In this document: positions 22,643 through 33,773 of the stretch, piece after piece
Numbering within the stretch: position 1 is the stretch's first letter
Layout of the letters: the number at the start of each line of letters is the position of its first letter
Origin: Bidens hawaiensis
Taxonomy: Eukaryota; Streptophyta; Magnoliopsida; Asterales; Asteraceae
DNA length: 64,000 nt
Direction: 5' to 3'
NCBI GenBank assembly: GCA_021521415.1
Contig: JAIQDT010001124.1
Coordinates: 1 to 64,000 of the forward strand
The notes under the pieces: generated by a model
Seen by the model: the letters and a program-made list of their open reading frames with translations, nothing else
Database searches by the model: none
What the model was told of the DNA's origin: nothing
Position numbers and translations under genes: made by a program

Positions 22643-25600
22643 ATTATTGACAAACCTTGGGATAGGTTGTCTAAGCCTTTTACCGTAGAAGTAGCTAATG
22701 GGAATTTAATTACTGTTGATTCGTTTATACGTGATTGTGTTATAGTTCTTAATAAGGTCAAGTTCCGTATAGATCTTATTCCGATGCAAATGGGTAGTTT
22801 TGATGTCATAGTTGGCATGGATTGGTTGACTTTGAATCACGTCGAGGTCGTTTGTTTTGATAAGTTCCTTCGTATACCTCTTCAAGATGGCCGTATTCTT
22901 AAAGTATTCGGTAGTACGGCTACTTCTAAGCTTAATCTCATGTCGTGCTTTCAAGCTCAACGTTACTTACGTAAGAAGTATGTCGCCTTTTTGGACCTCG
23001 TGGTGGAGAAAGATAAGGAGAAGAAGAAGATTCAAGATATTCCTATTGTGCGCGATTTTCCCGATGACGTTGTTGGACTTCCTCCTATTCGTCAAGTCGA
23101 GTTTCGCATTAATCTCGTACCTGGAGCTAATCCCGTTGCTAAAGCACCTTATCGTCTTGCACCTTCCGAAATGCAAGAGCTTTCGAGCCAATTGCAAGAA
23201 CTATCCGATAAGGGTTTTATTCGCCTGAGTTCTTCTCCTTGGGGGGCACCTGTTTTATTTGTGAAGAAGAAGGATGGATCGTTTCACATGTGCATCGACT
23301 ACCGTGAACTCAACAAGCTCACCATCAAGAATCGTTACCCACTCCCTCGTATCGATGATCTTTTCAATCAACTTCAAGGAGCCGCTTGCTTCTCGAAGAT
23401 CGATTTCCGTTCGGGTTATCATCAACTTCACGTTAATGAAGATGACATACCCAAGACTGCTTTCCGTACTCGATATGGGCATTACAAATTTTGTGTTATG
23501 CCTTTTGGGCTAACTAACGCACCCGCGGTTTTCATGGATCTCATGAACCATGTGTGTAAACCCTACTTGGACAAATTCGTAATTGTTTTCATCGATGATA
23601 TTTTGATCTACTCGAAATCCGAAAACGATCACAAAGAGCATCTACATGCTATCCTTGACCTCCTACGGAAGGAACAATTGTATGCCAAGTTTTTGAAGTG
23701 TGAGTTTTGGCTTAAGGAAGTTCAATTTTTGGGCCACATCATTAACGACAAAGGTATCCATGTTGATCCCGCAAAGATTGAAGCCATCAAGAATTGGAAG
23801 ACGCCGTCGTCTCCCACGGTAGTTCATTCTTTTCTTGGTTTGGCGGGATATTACCGTCGTTTAATTCGTAACTTCTCGAAGATTGCATTGCCCCTCACCG
23901 CTCTTACACAAAATGGTAAACCTTACGAGCGGGGGTCAAAGCAAGAGGAAGCGTTTCAAACTTTGAAGGACTTGCTTTGCAATGCTCCTATTCTTTCTCT
24001 CCCCGAAGGTAGTGAAGATTTCATCGTATTCTGTGATGCTTCTAATCAAGGCCTAGGTTGTGTTCTTATGTAACGAGGCAAGGTTATCGCGTATGCTTCG
24101 AGACAACTCAAGGTTCATGAAAAGAATTATACGACGCACGCTCTCGAGCTTGGTGCCGTCGTATTCGCCTTGAAGATTTGGAGACATTATCTCTATGGTA
24201 CCAAATGCGTAGTATTTACCGATCATAAGAGTCTCCAACATATTTTTTTATCAAAAGGAACTCAATATGAGGCAACGTCGTTGGGCCAAGTTGCTTAGCG
24301 AAAATGATTGCGAGATTCGCTACCATCCCGGTAAAAAGCGAATGTTGTGGCCGGCGCTCTTAGCCGTAAGAAACAAGTCAAATCCGTGTTGCTTACCTGT
24401 GTTCTCGTTCAAAATGATCTCGAAGAGCCTGTTCTTAACGCGCAACACGAATCCGTCACCGAAGGCAATATGTATGACGAGATGTCGTGTGGTGCGGAAT
24501 TACAATTGGAAACCAAACCCAATGGTTTGCTTTATTTCCTTAATCGCTTATGGATTCCCGATCGTGATGACCTTCGCACATTCATAATGGACGAAGCTCA
24601 TAAGTCACAATATTCCGTACATCCCGGTGCTGATAAAATGTACGCCGATCTTCGTTCCATCTTTTGGTGGACCGGAATGAAGAAAGACATTGCTCTCTAC
24701 GTTGCGAAATGTCTCACTTGCTCTGAAGTCAAAGCCGAGCATCATCGACCTTATGGTCTACTCGAGCAACCTCCCGTTCCCGAATGGAAGTGGGAAGATA
24801 TTGCTATGGATTTCATTACTAAGCTTCCTTCTACCCGAAAGCAACATGATAGTATTTGGGTAATCATCGATCGTTCAACAAAGTCTGCTCATTTCATTCC
24901 CATCAAGGAAATGTATTCGGTTGATCGATTGACGCATATCTACGTTGAAAGGATTGTTTGTCATCATGGTACTCCATTAACCATTATCTTCGATATAGAT
25001 GGTTGTTTCACTTCTCATTTTTGGAAATCTCTCCAATCCGTTTTGGGAACTCGTTTGGATCTTAGTACTTCTTATCATCCGCAATCTGATGGTCAATCTG
25101 AGCGTAAGATTCAAACCCTAGAAGATATGGCATGGCACCTTTCGAAGCTCTTTATGGCCGCAAATGTCGTTCTCCTATTTGTTGGAATGAAGTTGGTGAA
25201 TCTCAAATTACTGGTCCGGAGTTAGTTCAAGAAACGACTGATCGCATTGCTCAAATCCGCCAAAATTTACTCGCTGCTCATAGTCGTCAAAAGAGTTATG
25301 CGGACAAGTGTAGGAAACCTCTTGAGTTTAACGTTGGTTATCGTGTTCTACTCAAAGTATCTCCATTGAAAGGTGTTGTGAGATTTGGAAAGAAAGGGAA
25401 GTTATCTCCTCGTTTCGTTGGTCCTTTTGAAATCATTAAGCGTGTTGGTCCTGTTGCTTATAAACTTGATCTTCCATCGGAACTCTCAAATATTCATCTG
25501 GTATTTCACGTTTCAAATTTGAAGAAGTATCTTGCCAAGGGTAATTTTCAAATACCTCGCGATGAAGTTCGTATTGAAGAGACCATGCATTTCGTTGAAA

Positions 25601-25764
25601 GACCTGTTGAGATCATGGACCATAAGGATAAAGTCACTAAGCGTAGTCGTATACCGTTAGTCAAGGTGCGTTGGGAATCGAAGCAATGAGCTGAGTTTAC
25701 TTGGGAACGTGAAGATCAAATGAAGGAGAAGTATCCTCATTTTTTCGCTACAGTTATTCTCTAA
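22643..25764 (+). pseudogene. Tekay-like pol: protease, RT, RNase H, integrase, chromodomain
   Basis: After the stop, the frame encodes the rest of the protease (IVGMDWL), the RT fingers ([18 protein letters not shown]), the catalytic [10 protein letters not shown] and the RNase H start ([14 protein letters not shown]). TAA at 24071 and a frame change near 24250 break RNase H. A 1-nt change near 24333 shifts into the integrase frame (H2C2 zinc finger, MDFITKLPS). Sequence between LEDM and APFEALYG (about 25128-25133) is missing, roughly 35 residues by family comparison, with a frame change. The C-terminus (25132-25764) holds [16 protein letters not shown] and a chromodomain-like tail interrupted by TGA at 25687. 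It is inactive. Confidence 0.88.
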
Positions 25765-25781
25765 ATTCGGGACGAAATTCC

Positions 25782-25797
25782 TAAAAGCAGGGGATAC
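25782..25797 (+). promoter_or_regulatory. Polypurine tract of the Tekay-like element
   Basis: AAAAGCAGGGGATAC immediately precedes the 3' LTR and follows the typical GGGACGAAATTCC text. Confidence 0.7.
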
Positions 25798-27577
25798 TGT
25801 AACATTTCGGTTTTTATCATTGTCTGAACGTTATTCGGATCTTAATATTTTATAAAACCTTGCATTATGAGTTATTAAGTTTCCTTATGTTCACATCTAA
25901 CCCTCCATGTTTTAATTATTGTATATTTCTAAACATATCCAAAATAATTCATAAAATGATCAATGTTCAACCTAGAGGGACCAAAACTGCCAATACATGA
26001 AAGCTGCCCCTGCTGGTCGCCGGAGCGCTGCGCGGCGGCCCTAAGCCCGCAGTCGCGCGACGCGGTGGGATAGCCGCACAGTCAGCTCGTTTATATTGTT
26101 TCCTTAGTTCGTTTTTGGCATAAAATTGGTTATTTTAGGCATGAATCGTGAGAATTAAGGGCTAAGGAATCGTTTTATAACTGATATACATGTTATACCT
26201 CGTTTCTTATTCACCAAGATCAGATCTTTATGATATATGCTGTGATTCTTTCATTAATTACGTAATTTCTTGCTTAACGGGCCAAAACGACTATATTTGG
26301 CTCTGTTAGATTTTGCTATATTAACTTTACTCTCTGCCTCTCTCAATTCTCTTCGGTTTTTGGTGTTTCGTTGAAGAACTGTTCATTAAACGGTTGACTT
26401 TGCATGTTTAACGACCTTTTACTCGTTATATCTCATCATTCGTGCATATTCCGGGTAAGTTGTAAACTGAGTTTTCGTTCATAAACAATCTCTAGTCGAT
26501 AACCCTCAATCAATTTCTGAAATTGACGGTTATTGACTGGTCAATTGCTTTAAAACCGGATAAAGGGTAAAATAGTCAATCTGTTTGACTTTTCGTTTTC
26601 TCATACTTCTGGTCGGATTCAATGTTTGGTCCAGAAGACTTTTCTTCTCGTAATTAAATTTTAAGACTTCTGACCAAAGCCCGACTCCCGACTCGAAGTT
26701 CGGATTCTGGTCAAACTCGACTCGTTTAACTATTAAAATAGACATAACTCGAGTTATACTTATCCGTTTGGATTGATTCCAATGACAATAGTTTTGCTTT
26801 TACTTATACTTTCCTACCGTTAAGTTTCAGGTTCTGTTGAATATTTTCGTTCGGCACGTTAATCGGAAGACTCGTTGTTTATTTCTTAATATCATATTAA
26901 CTCGATTATTTTAAGGTGAGTTTTGTCGTTCCCCCGTTTTCACATATTTTCAAACTTTTTGGGGGCGTATACGTACTTAAAGTATTTATATTATACATAT
27001 CTTAATCATTAGCAAACGATTTATTGTGTGTGAATTTCTAGACTTAAATTGCTAATTGATTACTTGTTTAATTTGCGCATTCGGAGAGGTCCACCATGTT
27101 CTCATTATAGTATGATCATACGACCGTCTAGTTTTAACCGGCGCCCGATTCGCTTGACACTTTATTTGCTCATTGGTTTGGTTTATTTACCACTTTATCT
27201 ACGTTTTGCTATCTTTTCATATTATATATTATTGCAAAACTTAATGACTTGCTCACTCAACATTATTGTTGACAAAACCTATTGTATTTTCTACGTATAT
27301 GCAGGTTATCGTTTAAACTGAAGACTTGGAGTATTGGACTGCTAGATTGAGACCCTAGACTATTTCAAGAAACACTTTATTTAAATTATAATTTAGATTA
27401 TTTCTATTTTGTCATGGATTATTTGTTTTGAATTTATTTGCTATATTCGGATATTTAGTTTTATTTGGAATAAAATTAATTATTAGATATTGTCACAATT
27501 ATTGCATGATAGTTACCTCTAGCTATGAGCAATCATGCTTACGCCCCGGTATTTCCGTCTAAGGTTGGGGTATGACA
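25798..27577 (+). repeat. 3' LTR of the Tekay-like element
   Basis: A 1780-bp direct repeat of 18348-20203 with substitutions and small deletions. It is followed by the TTTAT target duplication. Confidence 0.92.
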
Positions 27578-27775
27578 TTTATTACTAAGTATTATAAAAT
27601 AAATGAAAATAATTTATTTTTCCTTTAGCGAGAACATTTCGTCACTATAGGCTATTTTTCAATAATTTTTTTCTTTTCTTTATATACATTAATTATATTA
27701 ATGATAATGACAATTATATTAATAATAGTTGTTCTTATATTAAAAATAAAATAAAAATTATATGTATAAATATAC

Positions 27776-28345
27776 TTATACACGTACGTACATACATACA
27801 TACATACATAGAGGACAGACCCATTAATACATACATACGAGTCATATAGACCATACATACATACATAGACACATTCGTGCATGAATACATGCATACATAT
27901 ATACATACATATACAGACACATACAGACATACCTACACACATAGACGCATAGACAGATATATACATACATAGACGCATAGACACATATATACATACAAAC
28001 ATACCTACTTATGTACATAGACACATACATACATATATGCATACATACATAGATGCACAGACCCATCCATACATATATACGAGACACATAGACACATACA
28101 TACAGACACACACACACACACACACATACATACATACATAGACACATACATACATGCCTACATACATACATAGACGAACATACAGATATATACATACAAA
28201 CATACATAAATAGACACATAGACGCATACATGATACATACATACATACATACACGCGTAGACACATACATACATATACATACATACATACATACATACAT
28301 ACATACATACACACATAGACACATGAGCACATACATACATAGATG
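27776..28345. repeat. Long (CATA)n-type microsatellite inside the CACTA element
   Basis: About 570 bp of imperfect ACATACAT repeats with ACAGACAT and ACACACAC variants. All long Met-Tyr-Val-Cys ORFs on the minus strand here are artefacts of this repeat. Confidence 0.95.
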
Positions 28346-28449
28346 CGTACGTACGAGTCGAATACAATACCAAAAGAAAATAATTAGTAATAAAAATTAA
28401 TACACACACATATAATAAAGTAGAAAGTAAAAATGATTAATTTTTTTTA

Positions 28450-28935
28450 ATTACTCTATGTCGAGGGCATGTCGTCGATCTAGATTAACTAAAAAAATTA
28501 CATTAACCTTATATCGACGACTTGTCCTCGATATAGGGTTGGCAATTTTTCTTTAAAAAGAAACTTATTTTATACTCTTTGTTATTTTTTTATCATCAAT
28601 AAAAAATAAATACATTAAGTTAATTTAGCCTATAGCTTGTTTATTTTATTTTATTGATTTTTTTCATTTATTTATCTATTCGGAATAAAATAATAATAAA
28701 AATAAAAGTTAATTTATGCTATGGCGATGACATGTCGTCGAAATAGGGCTTCAACTTGTCGCATTTATTTTTGGTGTCCCTCCAAAAGTTTGCTGCAGCA
28801 TATCTCGACGATATGTCGTCGAGATAGGGTCCACAAGTGAAAAAAGCTTGTAATAGCGACGAAATGTCCTCGAGAAAAGGTTGGTAATGGCGACAATTTT
28901 TGTCCTCGATATAACCTTCGTTGCTATAGGGTTAA
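28450..28935. repeat. Right subterminal repeat cluster of the CACTA-type element
   Basis: Many copies of GACATGTCGTCGA, CGACTTGTCCTCGATATAGG and variants in both orientations mirror the cluster at 4585-4935. One further copy lies near 27628-27650. Confidence 0.75.
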
Positions 28936-28947
28936 TTTCTTGTAGTG

Positions 28948-29345
28948 AATAAGTTATGAATATAGAAAACATATTAGAAAAACTCCAAATTTTATAAAAT
29001 TTGTTTTTCATAAACTTTTTAGTTAATCTAAACTCATTTGATTACTTTTTATGTTTTAATAACAAACTTATAATTAACTTTAAAGGTAAACAAAAGTGAT
29101 TTTGTAAAAATTAATCTTTATTAAAATTATAATCTACCTAGTTACTATAGACTTTCAACAATATCACCTAGTTCGACTAACATTCACCATATTAAGCCAC
29201 CACCCAAACCTATTTTCCTATCCAAAACTTACGGCCACCACCTCACCCCACCCTTACATTTATCACCTATTTAAACCTCATAATTGATAGTTAAAACTCT
29301 TCAACACAAATTAGAAATCTGAATTCCAACCATATAAGGTACTAT
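28948..29345 (+). repeat. Right part of module Y2 and module X3 (truncated)
   Basis: AATAAGTTATGAATATAG resumes the sequence seen uninterrupted in Y1 (2888-2905). X3 follows from about 29085 and loses similarity after AACCATATAAGG (29340). Confidence 0.75.
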
Positions 29346-29865
29346 TTGAGGATTATAAGTAGCACATAATCTAAGTAATACATAATCTAGAATTGTGGAC
29401 GGTTTTGAGGATCAAAGTTTTAAACATTTAGTTTGGAATATGGCTATGCAAGCTAACACAAATATAAAACGTAAAACGGGGAGTGAAACTACTCACTTAG
29501 AAAAGGCGACTTTGGTGAAGACTAGAAGATTCTCAAGAAGAAGAACCGAAAGGTTTGATCACGTACGTCCTAGAATGCAAAGGCTCGGATTAATAATGAT
29601 TCTAGAAGAAAAAATAAAGTAAAATAAAAGATTAAACGAAATTGAAAAATCTAAAGCTTAGTCTTTGTGTTTTGGGTTTAATGTTAAATGTATAAAACTT
29701 AAGTGTTGAGAATAAATGACTTATAAAGTAAACTAAAATGAAATCGAGTCTTGGTGTTTTTATATATTGGTTTTACTAACCTTGGTTGAGTTGTTAGTAT
29801 GAGGGGATTGGTTTAATCCAAAAGTTCACGGCCCCTTTTTAAATGAACACCAAAACGGGACTTTA
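29346..29865. other. Unassigned sequence
   Basis: A 75-codon ORF at 29395-29622 (Lys/Arg-rich C-terminus) matches nothing I recognise. No promoter or splice pattern supports a gene. Confidence 0.4.
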
Positions 29866-30440
29866 ACAAGTGTTCGATTTAGTCAATTCAGGTCTTGATA
29901 CATTATCAAGTCTGAAACCGACTTTTCCAAATGATGAGTAATATAAAATAACTTATAACAATCAGTAGCTTAGATAAGTTTGGAAGTTTATCAATTAAAA
30001 ACCCATAACTTAGTCTTAAGCGCGTGTTCGGTTTAGTTGGCTCAAGTCTTGATATGTCATCAAGTTCGACCTGACACTTCCAAGTGATAAATAATATGAG
30101 ATAACTCATTTAGGTTAGAAGCTTAACCAAGTTAGAAGCTTTATTAAGAAAAACTCTAAACGTTAACGTTAAGCGAGTGTTCAGTTGTACCATTACAAGA
30201 TTGATATAAGACCAAGTTGGATCTGGCATGCCTAGTATTTGAGAAAACATATCGATATCATTTTAAAACAGACTCTTAAAGAAAAATATGAGATTCGGTG
30301 GCTCGAAACACAACTAGTGTGTTTAAGCGAGTGAATTCGGTTTGGTTCAATTTGTTTGGTTTGGTTGGCCCAAGACTTGGTATGAGACCAAGTTTGGTTC
30401 CGACACTTCCATCTTATAATAATAAGTATAAAATATTAAA
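29866..30440 (-). repeat. Four degenerate ~150-bp tandem repeats
   Basis: Each unit starts like AAGCGNGTGTTCGGTTTAG and includes an AAGNCTTGATATNNNATCAAG palindrome-like segment and CNGACACTTCCA. Units begin near 29867, 30022, 30171 and 30320. They appear to lie within the LTR-like remnant that follows. Confidence 0.65.
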
Positions 30441-30599
30441 AAGTCCAATTCGAAACCGAACCAGAAATTATAAACGAGTAAAATCCCAAAATGGACCAAA
30501 ATAACCTTAATATGCAAAGGCTTGCCTTAGGATGGCATAAACGCCTTAATCGACCAAGGCTGAAGAAGGGAAACAAAGAAAAAAAGTAATAGAACATAA

Positions 30600-31300
30600 A
30601 TAAACAGAAAAACATAAGTTTTAATTACCCAAATCGGATTAAAAGCAAGTTAAGCTTATGTTTGAATTTAAAAGTCAAACTATTAAGAGTAATGGAAAGA
30701 AGCCTTGCAAATCCAAAATTAGAGAGAATAGAAGAGAGAAGCAAATGGAAAAGGGTGATGGAGGGTTGTATTTATAAGCAAGAAGCTAGGGTTTGGTTTT
30801 TCATCAGCTGGTTAGACTTTAATCAACTCCTAACCACTTCGCATGCAATATATGTGAGGTTGGTAAAATGTTTATGAATATATTATTGAAAGATTTGGAC
30901 AGGAAAGACTCGAGCTCTAGTGCTTAAATGATCGAAATGAACCACAAATGTTAATAAAACAAGTTTTGCTAATCTAGGCAGTGTCTGCGCCGTGCGGCTG
31001 ATGGGGGCATCCTTACGCATGGCCCAAGGAGGATGGTTTTGGCCATACTTTGTTTTTTTGGTAATTTTAGTCCCTGTAATTCGTTTTAGGTCGGTTTCAA
31101 GCATAAATTAAGCGGTTTAGACACTGTTAAGGATCTTAGAAAAAAATGAAACATGATTCCAACACAAAATACACTATTTTATTAACAAGGATAAATCCGA
31201 AAACAGACCCAGGTCGGGTTATACAATACAAATAGGAATACAAATCAAATCGAAAATGATAAATGCCACAACAAAAATTTTAAAAAAATCCCAATGTTAT
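30600..31300 (-). repeat. Remnant of a Tekay-like LTR
   Basis: Landmarks follow the order seen in the solo LTR at 37742-39616: an inverted TATA-like GTATTTATAAGC (30770), a GC-rich GTCTGCGCCGTGCGGC segment, TTTTAGTCCCTGTAATTCG, TTAAGCGGTTTAGACACTGTTAAGG, and then ACTATTTTATTAACAAGG with AAACAGACCCAGGTCGGG. It is diverged and its ends are not found. Confidence 0.4.
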
Positions 31301-31399
31301 ATACATAGAATATCCTAACGCTTATAATCCTACTATTTTTATTATACCCAAACACTTTTTAAACTCACTTTAAAAAAAAATTTACCCAAAGACTTATAG

Positions 31400-31887
31400 G
31401 CATATTAAAAATTGAAAAGGGCCCATTACTTTTAATTAATACATAAAAGTTAAATATATATATAAAATGAAATGAATAGATGGGATAACAATAGCGTCGA
31501 CTTCAAACACCAGCAGTAACAGTAGCATTTGAAGAAAGAAGTTTTGTGAAATTGTAGTTATTAAAATCATTTTACGATCCAAAATGCCTCAAGAAAGACT
31601 TAGTATGTTGGCGATGATATCTATCGAGAACGGAATATTAGAGAGCATAAATTTTGAATAGTTGATTCACCAAATTGCTATAACGAATGTTAGGAGAGTT
31701 TTACAAATCCTCAGTTATCTTTTAGCTCATTCTTATACCATTATTTTGCTAATTGTTATGTTTATTGCCATAATGTTAATCGTCGTTAAAAAAAATTTAG
31801 ATTATTTAGTACGTTAAAGCTTAATTAAGGGCATATTTTTTACGGTTCGACCGGGGCACGTGAATTCTCAGGTTCGGCCCTATTTTT
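31400..31887 (+). mobile_element. hAT element fragment (right end)
   Basis: The end GGTTCGACC...GTGAATTCTCAGGTTCGGCCCT is the inverse of the left terminus of the hAT element at 14396 (CAGGGCCG...GAGAATTCA, then CCTAGGTCGA). No left end or TSD is found. Confidence 0.55.
31530..31740 (+). pseudogene. hAT transposase C-terminal fragment
   Basis: Translation gives EERSFVKL*LLKSFY and, after a frame change, PQERLSMLAMISIENGILES. This parallels AERSFSRLKLLKSYLRS and SQERLNGLAMIAIES in the dimerisation domain at 14572-15015. Only the end of the gene remains, interrupted by a stop and an indel. Confidence 0.65.
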
Positions 31888-31960
31888 GTTTTTAAGAAAC
31901 TGATGGAATAAACTTCAAAATTGCTTACCTGCTTGATAATCAAATAATCAATGTAGGTTC

Positions 31961-31961
<1 letters not shown>

Positions 31962-32006
<45 letters not shown>
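31962..32006. repeat. (AAT)n microsatellite
   Basis: About fourteen AAT/ATA triplets. Confidence 0.9.
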
Positions 32007-32010
<4 letters not shown>

Positions 32011-32209
32011 ATAATAGGCTAGTAGTGTAAAACTATTTTACACTATTAAATATGTGAAAGAGAAGTTTATACGACTAAGGAAATTGAATATTTGAAAGCG
32101 GAGTTTCACCGAACCTCTGCTGGCCATTTATTGATATTTAGAAAACATGTTAAACTGTAATTTACCGCTATATTAAGACGTCGTATAATTTGTCACAAGG
32201 ATTTTTCAT

Positions 32210-32217
32210 TTATATAT
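32210..32217 (+). promoter_or_regulatory. Candidate TATA box of the CYP96-like pseudogene
   Basis: TTATATATC lies about 75 nt before the ATG at 32291, a normal spacing for a plant promoter. Confidence 0.4.
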
Positions 32218-32290
32218 CACTACTATACTAGCTCTTGACCATATACAACCTTTTATCAAATCTCTCCTCGCATTCCTTCAATTCTCGAGA

Positions 32291-33773
32291 ATGGCTTTGA
32301 TTGAATGCTTGACAATTTTCTTTTATGTTGTCATCTTCCTATCCTTCACATTATTTCTTTTCAAACCTTACAAACATTTGCATGTTCTTGGTAAGATATC
32401 ACATGTCCTTGCCAACATGCACCGATTCCATGATTTTGCTACCAGCATTTTGATACGTAATGGTGGCACTTTCATGTTGAAAGGACCTTGGTTTGCCAAC
32501 ATGGATATGCTTATTACCACTGAACCTATAGACGTCCACCACATTCTGAGCAAGAATTTTTCTAATTACCCGAAAGGCGACAACTTTCGTAAGATGTTCG
32601 ACATCTTTGGGGATGGAATCTTCAATGCTGACGGCCATTTGTGGGAGATTCACCGCAAAACCACCATGTCCCTCTTAAGACATCCCAACTTTCAAAGTTT
32701 GTTGGAAACAATTGTGTGGAACAAAGTGGAAAATGGACTTTTACCGGTTTTTGAATCGATTGCAAACCATGAAAACAAGATAGATTTGCAAGATATATTT
32801 CAAAGGTTCACTTTTGACACAATGTGTATGTTGCTTCTAGACTATGATCTACAAAGCCTGTCTCTCGAGTTTCCATGCATTCCATGTGAGAAGGCGATGC
32901 CAGACGTCGAAGAAGCTATATTGTACCGCCATTTTTTTCCACCTAGTTTTTGGAAACTGCAACAGCTACTTAGAATTGGGAATGAGAAGAAGTTGAGTGA
33001 TGCATAGAAAACCATTGATCAATTTATCTACGCAAATTTAGCTAGAAAACAAAACGATTGCAACGAAACGAACACAGTTGGATTATTGGCATCTCTAATG
33101 AGAGAGTTCAATGACCAACCAAAGTTTTTAAGAGACAGCATAGTAAGCCTAATGGGTGCAGGAAGAGAAACAACCAGCACAACACTCTCTTGGTTCTTCT
33201 ATCTCCTAGCAAAAAATCCAATCGTCGAAGACAATATCCGGCAAGAGATTCACACAAATCTTGAAGCTAATGAGAAATGGATCTCAAAGCAATTAGACCA
33301 ACTTGTTTATTTTCATGGAGCTTTATGTGAAGCCTTAAGGCTATACCCTCCAATACCATTTAATCATAAATCCCCATTATCCTGATATCCTTCCAAGTGG
33401 CCACCGAGTTAACCCTAACACAAGGATTATCCTATACTTCTACGCGATGGGACAAATGAAAAAGATATGGGGAGAGGATTGCAAGGAGTTTAAGCCGGAA
33501 AGATAGATCTCGAAGGAGGGAAGAGAGATCAAGCATGAGCCATCATACAAATTTACGGCATTTAATGCTGGACCGAGGGCTTGCTTAGGTAAGGACATGA
33601 GTTTCACTCAAATGAAGATAGTTGCAGCAAAGATCATTTCTCATTACCACATTGAGCTGGTGAAAGGCCATCCTGTGTTTCCAACTGATTCCATAATACT
33701 TTAAATGAAGCATGGTTTGAAGGTAAGGTTAACCAAAATAAGTGAATTGAAGATTGGAGTAGAAAGTTACTGA
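32291..33773 (+). pseudogene. CYP96-like cytochrome P450 (alkane hydroxylase type)
   Basis: An intronless P450 of full family length, close in sequence to CYP96A enzymes, which hydroxylate wax alkanes at the ER. Visible parts are an N-terminal membrane anchor (residues 8-25), NMHRFHDFA, GPWFANMDML, the C-helix region LWEIHRKTTMSLL, the I-helix GAGRETTST, the ExxR motif EALR, and the heme loop [12 protein letters not shown] with its Cys ligand (about 33575). It is broken by TAG at 33005-33007, an apparent 2-nt deletion near 33380, TAG at about 33505 and TAA at about 33701. At least two stops replace expected Trp codons (TGG to TAG). All key motifs persist, so inactivation is probably recent. 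Confidence 0.9.

Larger units (their letters stand above)
18348..27577 (+). mobile_element. Tekay/Del-like chromovirus (Ty3/gypsy), defective
   Basis: LTRs lie at 18348-20203 and 25798-27577 (TGTAACATTTCGG...TGACA). A perfect TSD, TTTAT, is at 18343-18347 and 27578-27582. Domain order is gag zinc fingers, protease, RT, RNase H, integrase and chromodomain, which fits Ty3/gypsy chromoviruses of the Tekay/Del type. Multiple stops, frameshifts, a missing gag core and a deletion in integrase show that the copy is dead. Confidence 0.92.
4572..28947. mobile_element. CACTA-type DNA transposon, ~3.3 kb, expanded by three nested insertions
   Basis: The left end reads (T)ACTACAACAAACAGGGGC and the right end, inverted, reads CACTACAAGAAATTAACCC. 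This is the typical CACTA terminal motif, with the first base mutated on the left. Both subterminal regions carry many direct and inverted copies of a CGTCGATATAGG / CGACATGTCCTCGAGA motif, as expected for En/Spm-like elements. Removing the three nested elements leaves about 3.27 kb with no recognisable transposase, so it is non-autonomous. Flanking bases (ATA left, AAT right) do not give a clean 3-bp TSD, but module Y1 gives the empty site. Confidence 0.75.

Noticed and set aside
19660..27321. Matching ORFs at 19660-19947 and 27049-27321
   Set aside because: They are the same stretch of the two Tekay-like LTRs, which are non-coding.
27652..28409. Overlapping minus-strand ORFs of Met-Tyr-Val-Cys repeats
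   Set aside because: They are translations of the CATA microsatellite and have no promoter or start context.
4572..28947. A giant 24 kb autonomous CACTA element carrying gag and pol genes
   Set aside because: All retroelement genes lie inside separately bounded insertions with their own TSDs; the CACTA host is about 3.3 kb.
29395..29622. 75-codon Lys/Arg-rich ORF
   Set aside because: No domain, no promoter and no related copy in the window.
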